Below, one piece after another: positions 22,642 through 30,393 of a stretch of 64,000 nt of DNA (position 1 is its first letter; each line of letters begins with the position of its first letter). The notes beneath the pieces were generated by a model. The model was not told the origin of the DNA, made no database searches, and saw only the letters and a program-made list of their open reading frames with translations. This DNA comes from an uncultured Alistipes sp. (lineage in GTDB: Bacteria; Bacteroidota; Bacteroidia; Bacteroidales; Rikenellaceae). Made by a program: the position numbers and the translations under genes. Location: assembly GCA_900770635.1 (NCBI GenBank), contig CAAGLB010000078.1, forward strand, positions 1-64,000. The letters run 5' to 3'.

Positions 22642-24747
22642 TTATTTAGCGATAATAACATATCCATACTTAGGAACATTGATCGAGAGCTTGCCATCGG
22701 CCAAATTAGCCTCGCCACCCTCTGATGCAAGAGCTACATTAGCTGTAGCAGCATCAACGAACTCAGGCATTGCAACCTCGACGCTGCGAGCCTCAGCACG
22801 CACGTTGAGAGCCACAACATTCCACTGGCCCATGTAGTGACGCAAGAATACATATACGTCGTTATCTACATACAACGTACGGTAGTCACCATACATCAAA
22901 GGCATAGACTCTCGACGATACTTAAACAACGCCTTGGTAGCTGCAAGCTCCTTCTGCTGGTAGTCGTTATATCCGTCAAACTCCATCATATCACGGTTAT
23001 CTGGATCGTTAGCACCAGGAGTACCATACTCGTCACCCTGATATACGCAAGGAACACCAGGAACAGTAGAGATGATAGCCTTCAACAGCTGAAGACGAGC
23101 ATAGCCCTTCTCGTCGTCGCCAACTGTAACCTCACGCTTCCAGCCCTCAGCCTTGTCGTCGATACCCCACAATGGCATGTCGCCACCTGCCAACGACAAG
23201 AAACGTGGCTTATCGTGGTTACCTGTGATGTTACCCATTGTGTGGTGTGAGCCGTAAGCAGCCTCCGACTCCTCAACAACCTTAGCGATGTCGGTCATCG
23301 AGCGACCCTCGTCAACGATGACATCACGAGAGGTGTGGTAGAGGTTGAAGTCGAACTGCGAGTCGATCATACCTGTCTTAACGTACGAGTTGATAAGCTC
23401 CACTGAGCCGTAGGTCTCGCCAATCTGCCACATCTCACGGTTAGGCATCTCCGACTTCATCTTGTGAGTGAGCATACGCCAGTAGTTCAAAGGAATATGC
23501 TTGCAAGCATCGTGGCGGAAGCCGTCGAAGTCGAAGTTACGCACCCAGTGAAGTGCCGAGTCGGTCATAGGCTCGCACACCTCCTCACGCTCAAGATCGA
23601 GCGTAGGGATATGCTTGTCGAACCATGTTGTGAGGCGCTGCTCGTCCCACAAAGCGATATTCTCACGGCCATCAGGAAGGATGAGTGGAGTGGTCCAATC
23701 GGGGTGCTCCTGAAGCACTGGAGAGTTGATATGTAGGTGGTTAGCCACATAGTCCAAAATCACGTTGTGGTTGTTAGCGTGAGCCGTAGCAAGCATCTGG
23801 CGAAGCTCCTCATCAGAGCCGAAACGCTTATCCACAACGGTGCTATAGATAGGCCAGTAACCATGATAACCCGAGAACTTAGTATCAGGATCTACGTTCT
23901 GGCCCCATGCGTCGTAAGGGTTCTGTGTGATAGGAGAAATCCAGATTGTGGTGATGCCCAAATCTGTGAAGAAGCCATCCTCAATCTTCTTGGTGATACC
24001 CAAGATGTCGCCACCCTGATAGTCCACCTTGTCCAACACCTCTGGAGAGTTGAGCTTCCAATCGTTGTCGGTAGTACCATTGTTGAAGCGGTCGATCATC
24101 AACGAGTACAACACCTGTGAGTGGAAGTCCTTGCGACGAATATCCTTAGCATCTACGACAACCTTGCCACGCTCCAAGGGCAAAAGTACGTCGTTGAAGC
24201 GGCCATCCTCAGACGCTGCAAACACACGAACAACAGAGCGGTCGTACTTCTTAGCTACGCCAGGGATTGTCACAGTGATGATGTTGCCATCGACCTCAAC
24301 GCCCGCGATCTCCTCGTTCTGCCACATGGCAACAGCCTCCTTAACAGGCTTTGTTGCAACAACCGTTACCACGCTGCCATTAGCCTCTGTTGATGACATG
24401 TATGACTCAGCATCACGCTTGCCACCAAGCACTACGATAGAGAGTTTCTCGTCGCCATGCCATACGTCGAGTGACGACACCAAAGCCTCGCTCTCGGTAG
24501 CTATGTCGAACTGCACCCAGCCATCAGCCGTAGGCTTAAGCTCAAGGCGAGCATCGTCGCATGTTACGTTTGTTGCGCCCTCCCACTGAGGATAGTAGTC
24601 TGTCATAAAGTGTGTTGTAGTACCCTTAGTGATAGTAAGAGGCACCACGGCCGACTGGTTACCCACAGCAAACTCGGCCTTCTGCTCAGCACAGCCAACA
24701 ATAACAGCTGCGGCAAGCATCAAAAGTGAAAGTCTTAGTAGTTTCAT
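22642..24747 (-). CDS. Surface GH13 alpha-amylase lipoprotein (SusG-like role)
   Basis: Lipobox VIVGC (Cys19) makes it a lipoprotein; in this kind of locus such an amylase normally sits on the outer surface and makes the first cuts in starch. Residues about 25-200 form two beta-sandwich domains (the second resembles the N-terminal domain of extracellular GH13 enzymes), and the barrel starts near QVLYSLMIDRFNNG. Catalytic residues are Asp413 (GFRHDACKHI), Glu444 (IGETYG) and Asp512 (GNHDKPR). KVDYQGGDILGI and GYHGYWP are typical of this group. At 701 residues it is similar in size to SusG but lacks an obvious inserted CBM58. It is separated from the GH53 gene upstream by repeat element B. Confidence 0.9.
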   Translation of the reverse strand: MKLLRLSLLMLAAAVIVGCAEQKAEFAVGNQSAVVPLTITKGTTTHFMTDYYPQWEGATNVTCDDARLELKPTADGWVQFDIATESEALVSSLDVWHGDEKLSIVVLGGKRDAESYMSSTEANGSVVTVVATKPVKEAVAMWQNEEIAGVEVDGNIITVTIPGVAKKYDRSVVRVFAASEDGRFNDVLLPLERGKVVVDAKDIRRKDFHSQVLYSLMIDRFNNGTTDNDWKLNSPEVLDKVDYQGGDILGITKKIEDGFFTDLGITTIWISPITQNPYDAWGQNVDPDTKFSGYHGYWPIYSTVVDKRFGSDEELRQMLATAHANNHNVILDYVANHLHINSPVLQEHPDWTTPLILPDGRENIALWDEQRLTTWFDKHIPTLDLEREEVCEPMTDSALHWVRNFDFDGFRHDACKHIPLNYWRMLTHKMKSEMPNREMWQIGETYGSVELINSYVKTGMIDSQFDFNLYHTSRDVIVDEGRSMTDIAKVVEESEAAYGSHHTMGNITGNHDKPRFLSLAGGDMPLWGIDDKAEGWKREVTVGDDEKGYARLQLLKAIISTVPGVPCVYQGDEYGTPGANDPDNRDMMEFDGYNDYQQKELAATKALFKYRRESMPLMYGDYRTLYVDNDVYVFLRHYMGQWNVVALNVRAEARSVEVAMPEFVDAATANVALASEGGEANLADGKLSINVPKYGYVIIAK

Positions 24748-24792
24748 AATATTTTATATTAGTTTGCTTCGTATCGTTATCTTCTTGTCTGA

Positions 24793-24917
24793 TTTGTTGT
24801 TAGAAGGTAGTAGCTGCAACGCTCGGCGAATTTCGAGGCGATGTGCTGTACTTAAGCGTACTGCCCATTGCTGCAGATAATTCGTTAGCGGCAGCAGATG
24901 CTGCCTATCACAACAAA
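24793..24917 (-). repeat. Dispersed two-hairpin element, copy B
   Basis: 125 bp bounded by TTTGTTGT and ACAACAAA. Read leftward it starts within the GH53 gene, supplying its last codons TTG TTG TGA. Next comes a small hairpin GGCAGCA/TGCTGCC, then a middle part with GCAGTAC/GTACAGC, then an arm ending CTTCTAACAACAAA. Copy C is its closest relative. Confidence 0.8.
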
Positions 24918-26173
24918 TCCTTCATCCAATCTATGCCTTCATGGAGGTTGTTCTCGTTTGTAAAGTCCCAATAGGAGTTGTTCTCCCACGTAGAGCCATA
25001 GCCCCATGCCGCAGGATAGGTATATAGGCCGAGGCCATGACCTTGGGCCTTACCTTCCAACAAGTCGGGCAGCGACTCAGTACCCCATGTTATAACGCCG
25101 ATGCCACCGCCAGCCTTAACATCTTTGGCCAGGGCCAACAACCACTCACGCTGCTTTGCGGGTGTGTAGTTTGTGGCATTCGTAGCATCGTTCCAGTCGG
25201 GATAGTTGTACGAGTTGTCACACCAGTCGCCCATCCACTTGCCGTTGACAGTACCGGTAGTGAACGAGTGCGCCGTCTCGAGAATCATTATGCGCTTGCC
25301 ATACTTCTCAATCATAGCCTTTCCCAAAGCCTCGAAGTTGCGATACGAGCCCATTGTGTGGCCAATGTTAGTGCCTGGATACCACGACAGGGCGATGATG
25401 TCGTAGTTGGTGCAACCATTTTGTTTGTACGTATCGACATACCCTATTTTCGAGGGGTTGGCAATATGCAACGCCGAGAGCACCTCTACGCCACACTCCT
25501 GCTGATACTTGCGCACGGCATTATGGCCATAATTTAGCAGGCGTGCTGTGCGTGCTGCGTCGTGCTGGCCATTGAGCAAAAAGCCGATGTTGATCTCGTT
25601 GCCCACAGCCACAATCTTAGGATCTATACCCTCGTTGTGTAGCGCCATGAGAGTGTCGTACACCCAGTTGTATAGCGAGCCGCCGAGCGATGCCTCGTCC
25701 AACGTCTTCCAATCCTCGGGGATGTTGTTGTGCTGAGCACCTGACGACGAATATTTGTCGTAGTCGGGCTTCAAGGTAAGCATTATGTCGAGGCCCTCGG
25801 CCTTTGCCATCTTGGCATCCTCCACAACACGCTCCCACTGCTGCCAGTCGATAGTAACACCATTAATCTCCGAGAAGGCTACCCTATCGAGCTGCAAGCG
25901 CACGATGTTAGCACCATGATTCTTGACCGAGGTATATGGGTTTGTCACTTCACCATTCTCACGATACACCAAGCCAAAATCGATGAGATAGTTGGCAAAC
26001 GACATAGTCGTACCCTTGTAGAATGTTTCAACCTCAGGCACAGGGTCGGGTGTTGGCTCTGGCTCGGGTGTTGGATGCTCCTTATTTGGATCATCGGGGA
26101 ATATGATTGGCTCCTCGCCACCACATGCCACCGCAAGGAGCATAGGTATGACTAATAATAGTAGTTTTTTCAT
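24908..26173 (-). CDS. GH53 endo-beta-1,4-galactanase lipoprotein
   Basis: Glycoside hydrolase family 53, expected to cut beta-1,4-galactan (the side chains of type I arabinogalactan in pectin). Lipobox AVAC (Cys17) is followed by a Pro/Glu-rich linker (29-48), as in surface lipoproteins. The barrel starts at FYKGTTMSFANYLIDFG; acid/base Glu193 lies in AVGNEIN and nucleophile Glu299 in IMILETAHSF. GANIVRLQL and the C-terminal GLGLYTYPAAWGYGSTWEN also fit GH53. It is embedded in a starch locus between the SusE/F-like gene and a GH13 gene, which is unusual. Its last two codons and stop lie in repeat element B. Confidence 0.9.
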   Translation of the reverse strand: MKKLLLLVIPMLLAVACGGEEPIIFPDDPNKEHPTPEPEPTPDPVPEVETFYKGTTMSFANYLIDFGLVYRENGEVTNPYTSVKNHGANIVRLQLDRVAFSEINGVTIDWQQWERVVEDAKMAKAEGLDIMLTLKPDYDKYSSSGAQHNNIPEDWKTLDEASLGGSLYNWVYDTLMALHNEGIDPKIVAVGNEINIGFLLNGQHDAARTARLLNYGHNAVRKYQQECGVEVLSALHIANPSKIGYVDTYKQNGCTNYDIIALSWYPGTNIGHTMGSYRNFEALGKAMIEKYGKRIMILETAHSFTTGTVNGKWMGDWCDNSYNYPDWNDATNATNYTPAKQREWLLALAKDVKAGGGIGVITWGTESLPDLLEGKAQGHGLGLYTYPAAWGYGSTWENNSYWDFTNENNLHEGIDWMKDLL

Positions 26174-26193
26174 CGTTTCATTTTTTCGTTAGG

Positions 26194-26258
26194 GGTTGGG
26201 CAGCCGATCAAAGCCACCCAACCAAGGATTACTACGTGCGCACGCATGCGCACGTAGT
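26194..26258 (-). other. Two strong tandem hairpins between the SusE/F-like gene and the GH53 gene
   Basis: A perfect 12-bp stem with tetraloop (26231-26242 with 26247-26258) and a second 11-bp stem with one G-U pair (26194-26204 with 26213-26223). Neither is followed by a good T run on the minus strand, so they may stabilise or process the upstream susCDE mRNA, or weakly terminate it. Confidence 0.6.
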
Positions 26259-26269
26259 ATAATTAGGTA

Positions 26270-28768
26270 TTAGATTGCAGGCACCTCACCAGCCACCATA
26301 ACATACATTACACAAGTGGTTGGATTAAAATAGATATCGTAAGTGCCAGAAGTTGGAACAGATAGGTTGTCGCTATCGCCACCATGCTTAAGAGTCATTG
26401 CCTCACCAATAACAGTTGAAGCACCCCTCTCAAGAGCATAGTCACCCTCAGAGTTCCATGAACCGTCGTTGTAGAAACGAACCTTGAAGCCCTTACCTGC
26501 CTCCAAAGCTACATTGGTAACAGCCAAATAACCATTCTGGTAATCTGTGAACAAGATATCGCTGCTACCACCCCAGCCATTGAATTCACCAACCAAACCG
26601 TATAAGATTGAAGCTACCGAACCAGTAGTAGGATCCTCATCGCCAGCATTAACCAAGAACAACTTTGCAGATGTTGGGTTGAAGTAGAAGTCGTAAGTAC
26701 CTTCCTCGATCAACATATCAGCACCGCCGTATGTCAAGGTGTTCTCACCGATAACGAGTGTAGAACCATCGTTACCAAACTTCTCGTCCCAAGCGTCGTT
26801 CAAACGTATAAGGAGCTTACCTGCAGTAACTGAAAGGCCCTCAGTTACATACCAACCGTCGCCACGAGCTACAAGGTCAATATCATCACCCCAGCTATTG
26901 AACTCACCGATAAGACCATAGGTAGTCTCTGCAGGAGGCTCTGGAGTTACAGGTGCCTCACCATTTACGGTAGCAGCCCACTTGCCGTCGCCACCCTTCT
27001 CGGTAAGAGTGATAACAACATTGTCGTTCAACTCAACTGCCTTGATATCTACAGTCTGCTCAGAGCCGTTGTTGAAGATAACGTTAACGGTCTTACCCAT
27101 CATCTCAGTAATGTCGAATACGTAGTACTCCTTGCCATCAACAGTCTCAGTAGTGAGTGCCTGACCAGGCCAATTACCACCAGTGTAGTTAGCACCACCA
27201 TCATCCCAAATCCAAGCGTTGCAGTTTGTCCAGCCAGTAGCTGATACATCACCATAGATCTTGTATGACTTAACCTCAACGCCACCAGGAGTCTCGCCCT
27301 CTGGCATTACCCACATCTTGAAGTCAACGATGTTGAAGTAGATGTCGTATGTACCAGCAGGAGCAGAGAGGTTCTTACCACCTGCTACAAGTGTCATCTC
27401 CTCGCCTACAGTAACTGCGAAAGGCTCAACGTCGCCAGCAGCACCATAGTTGATATCCCAGCCATTGTTGAAACGTACCTTGAACTGGTCATCAGCAGTA
27501 ACAGTAACACCCTTACGAACGTAGAGGTTCTCACCTACCTCGTTCATATAGAGGTCGGCTTGACCGCCCCAACCTGTGATAGTACCAACAACACCCCAAC
27601 GGTTCTCCTCGATACCTGGCTCTGGCTCTGGAGTAGTACCGCCACCATTAGCGCCAGTATCCTCCTCAGTGCCGTAGTTCTTTGCGTTGAACTCAAGAAT
27701 ACCTGCTACTGGGTTGAAGTATACACGATACTTACCAGCTGTAACCTTGATATTACCATCGGCATCACCCTCAAGGCCAAATGCAGCAGCGCCCCAGTTG
27801 AGATCCCAAGCTGCATCAGCACGGAACTTCATTGTGCCATCAGCAGTAATATCAACATCAGCATAGAAGCGAGTCCACTTAGGATTGTACTCCATAACGA
27901 TATCAGTCGTCCAGTCGCCATTCAAACCGATGATACCGATCTGATCAGCACCCCAAGACTTCTTCAATACCATAGCAGACTTGTCGTACTCGAAGCCGTA
28001 GAAACGCTTAGAGTAGCACTTGATATCCTGTGAGCCACCACCAGTGATAAGCTGGAGTGATGAAGCCTCAGCAGTAGCTGTAGTGTTATCCTCCAAGCCC
28101 CAGTTGCAAGTGTCATCCCAACCAGCAACACCAGTAAGCTTAAAGCCGTTAGCAGCAGCAGAAGCACCATCCTTGTTGAAGTCAACAACACCAGTATAAA
28201 CATTGCCTGATGAAGTGTAGTCGAACAAGAACTGAGTCTTGTCGTGTGCCCAACCGCAGTAGTCACCGATAACCCATACCTTATCGAACTTCTCGGTAGG
28301 CAAGATGTCAGCAACGAATGACTTGAAGGTAGCCTTAACAACATTTGACATAGACTCAGAGCCTGCTACAACAGCACCCTTATCGGTGTTGAGGTTAGCA
28401 ACAACTGCAAAGTACATATCAACAGAAGCACCTGCCTCAGCGAAGTCCAAAGCTACGATGTTAAGGTCAGCCTGAGTAAGAGTGATAGTGCCCTCACCAA
28501 ATGTAGCCTTAGCCTTCTTCATGTCGGCCATGTCCTCAGACTTTGCTACATAGAGGTTATGAGAGTTAGCGGTAGCAACACCAAAGTCAGCCTTGGTGTA
28601 CTCAACGATGATGTCGTTGCCGCCCTCAGAGAGGTCGCAACCCTCGATAGTGCCGAGCGTAGGAGCTACAACATTACCTGGGATATACTGCACCTCGATA
28701 TGCTCCTGCACGCATGATGTAGCAACTACACCTGCAAGAGCCAAAATGCTATATAATAACTTTTTCAT
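26270..28768 (-). CDS. SusE/SusF-like multi-module starch-binding lipoprotein
   Basis: Outer-membrane lipoprotein (ATSC, Cys19) that should hold starch at the cell surface. Residues 22-150 form the SusE-type N-terminal domain. Then come six predicted carbohydrate-binding modules: about 160-270, 276-365, 390-490, 500-605, 616-710 and 725-830. Five share the SusE/F pattern (for example YGLIGEFNSWGDDIDL, the FNNGWDINYG type aromatic loop, GTYDIYFNP). The fourth is different and resembles CBM26 (NAWIWDDGGANYTGGNWPGQ). A Pro/Glu linker (380-388) splits the protein into two blocks. SusE and SusF of Bacteroides each carry two or three modules, so this 832-residue protein combines more binding sites in one chain. 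Confidence 0.85.
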   Translation of the reverse strand: MKKLLYSILALAGVVATSCVQEHIEVQYIPGNVVAPTLGTIEGCDLSEGGNDIIVEYTKADFGVATANSHNLYVAKSEDMADMKKAKATFGEGTITLTQADLNIVALDFAEAGASVDMYFAVVANLNTDKGAVVAGSESMSNVVKATFKSFVADILPTEKFDKVWVIGDYCGWAHDKTQFLFDYTSSGNVYTGVVDFNKDGASAAANGFKLTGVAGWDDTCNWGLEDNTTATAEASSLQLITGGGSQDIKCYSKRFYGFEYDKSAMVLKKSWGADQIGIIGLNGDWTTDIVMEYNPKWTRFYADVDITADGTMKFRADAAWDLNWGAAAFGLEGDADGNIKVTAGKYRVYFNPVAGILEFNAKNYGTEEDTGANGGGTTPEPEPGIEENRWGVVGTITGWGGQADLYMNEVGENLYVRKGVTVTADDQFKVRFNNGWDINYGAAGDVEPFAVTVGEEMTLVAGGKNLSAPAGTYDIYFNIVDFKMWVMPEGETPGGVEVKSYKIYGDVSATGWTNCNAWIWDDGGANYTGGNWPGQALTTETVDGKEYYVFDITEMMGKTVNVIFNNGSEQTVDIKAVELNDNVVITLTEKGGDGKWAATVNGEAPVTPEPPAETTYGLIGEFNSWGDDIDLVARGDGWYVTEGLSVTAGKLLIRLNDAWDEKFGNDGSTLVIGENTLTYGGADMLIEEGTYDFYFNPTSAKLFLVNAGDEDPTTGSVASILYGLVGEFNGWGGSSDILFTDYQNGYLAVTNVALEAGKGFKVRFYNDGSWNSEGDYALERGASTVIGEAMTLKHGGDSDNLSVPTSGTYDIYFNPTTCVMYVMVAGEVPAI

Positions 28769-28801
28769 TTTCTGTTAGTTTTATTCGTTAAACGTGACTA
28801 A

Positions 28802-30370
28802 CTATTTTGCACCTGCATAACCAGGGTTCTGGTCGAGGTTACCATTTGCGTTAACATCTGCTGGTGGCAATGGGAAGAGGTTACGGTGATCCTCAACAGC
28901 TGCACCCTCCTTAACAGAGCCCTTGTACTCCCATACATAGTCAGCAGTAGTGAACTGACCGAAGCGGATAAGGTCTGAACGACGGTGGCCCTCCCACATA
29001 AGCTCACGTGAACGCTCGTCAAGAACATCCTGAGCAGTGAACGATGTAAGAGTTGCTACGCCTGCGCGCTTGCGTACCGCATTAATAGATGCAAGGCCCT
29101 TAGCCATGTCAGCCTTACCACGTGCAGCACACTCAGCCAACATAAGGTGAGCGTCAGCAACACGGAACAATGGGAAGTCTGTATCAACGAAACCTGTAGT
29201 CTGACCTGCCTCACCATTGCTCTTCACGTTACGGAACTTAGTAGACTTGTAACCACCAGATGTGAATGTGAAGATGTCAACGATCTCAGTGCCATAGTCC
29301 TTGAAGAACAATGCACGTGCATCGCCCTCAGCATAGCGCTCAGAAACCTGCTTAGTAACTGACAAACCACCCCAACCAGAAGAGATACCAGCCTCAGCAG
29401 CGTTCATATCGCCACCAGTACCAGCGAAGATAAGGAAGTTAGTACCACCATAAGATGTAGTGTTGACACCATCGTGAGGAACAGCGAAGATGATCTCCTC
29501 AGTGCCTACAGCGAAACGGTCGTTATCGGCAGCAAACAAATCAGCGAAGTTCTCAGCCAAAGAGTAAGTAGCAACCAAGTCCTCGCAGAGTGCAGCACAC
29601 TCAGCATAGCGGTCCTGACCTACATAAACCTCAGCGTTGAGATACAACTTAGCAAGAATCATCTTAACGAAGCCCTTGTCGCAACGGCCATAAACGTTAG
29701 TACCCTCAGCAGCAAGGTCGTTACTCTTGAGAAGATCCTCACACTCGCTCTCGATATACTTGAACAACTCAGCACGGTTGATCTGGCGTGGGCCCTTAGC
29801 ACCTACTGCATCGTACTCAGTAGCGAAAGGAACGTTACCGAAGAGGTCGATAGCGTGGTAGTAAGACAATGCACGCAAAGCACGAGCCTCAGCTACAAGA
29901 GCACCCTTATGCTGGAACTCAACGCCTGCAGGGTTAGCCTCAACCTGGCGGAGAAGCTCGTTGCAAAGACCAATCTGGTAGAAAATACGATAGTACATAG
30001 CAACGATAAACTGGTTAGATGCCTGCCAGTTCATGTTGTGCATATCTGGCAAACCAGTATCGTTCCAGCAGCATGTAGCCTCGTCAGTAGTCAAGCACTG
30101 GAGGTTGAAGTAGGCACGAAGGTACTGACCGAAACCACCATCAACACCGTTGATATCTGGGCCACCGTTAGCACCATCAGATGACGAGCATGCAAGGCCC
30201 TGGTAGCACTTTGCCAACAAAGCCTCGAAAGCAGCCTCATCCTTCAATACGTCTTGTGGAAGCTGTACGTTAGGATCGATAGGAGTCGTCTCCAAATCGC
30301 CTACACATGAGCTAAGGCCGAGTGTCACCACTGCGGCGAAAGACATGATATAAAATTTGATATTTTTCAT
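28802..30370 (-). CDS. susD: SusD/RagB-family glycan-binding lipoprotein
   Basis: Surface lipoprotein that forms a lid on the SusC pore and binds the oligosaccharide. The lipobox LSSC gives Cys22. The SusD-like fold is clear from DLETTPIDPNVQLP at the mature N-terminus, ALRALSYYHAIDLFGNVPF near residue 165, FVKMILAKLYLNAEVYVG near 235, and the C-terminal RVADAHLMLAECAARG, AINAVRKRAGV, and ERSRELMWEGHRRSDLIRFGQF (split by the family linker). At 522 residues the size is normal. It is 33 bases upstream of the SusE/F-like gene and 23 bases downstream of susC, the standard order. Confidence 0.95.
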   Translation of the reverse strand: MKNIKFYIMSFAAVVTLGLSSCVGDLETTPIDPNVQLPQDVLKDEAAFEALLAKCYQGLACSSSDGANGGPDINGVDGGFGQYLRAYFNLQCLTTDEATCCWNDTGLPDMHNMNWQASNQFIVAMYYRIFYQIGLCNELLRQVEANPAGVEFQHKGALVAEARALRALSYYHAIDLFGNVPFATEYDAVGAKGPRQINRAELFKYIESECEDLLKSNDLAAEGTNVYGRCDKGFVKMILAKLYLNAEVYVGQDRYAECAALCEDLVATYSLAENFADLFAADNDRFAVGTEEIIFAVPHDGVNTTSYGGTNFLIFAGTGGDMNAAEAGISSGWGGLSVTKQVSERYAEGDARALFFKDYGTEIVDIFTFTSGGYKSTKFRNVKSNGEAGQTTGFVDTDFPLFRVADAHLMLAECAARGKADMAKGLASINAVRKRAGVATLTSFTAQDVLDERSRELMWEGHRRSDLIRFGQFTTADYVWEYKGSVKEGAAVEDHRNLFPLPPADVNANGNLDQNPGYAGAK

Positions 30371-30393
30371 AATACTGTTTCGATTTTAGACGA

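Noticed and set aside
26231..26258. 12-bp hairpin considered as an intrinsic terminator
   Set aside because: No T run follows on either strand; kept only as an mRNA structure.
29474..30184. 236-codon open frame antisense to susD, and similar frames at 19089-19862 and 3263-3706
   Set aside because: Codon-bias shadows of susD, the neopullulanase and the acyl-CoA synthetase genes.
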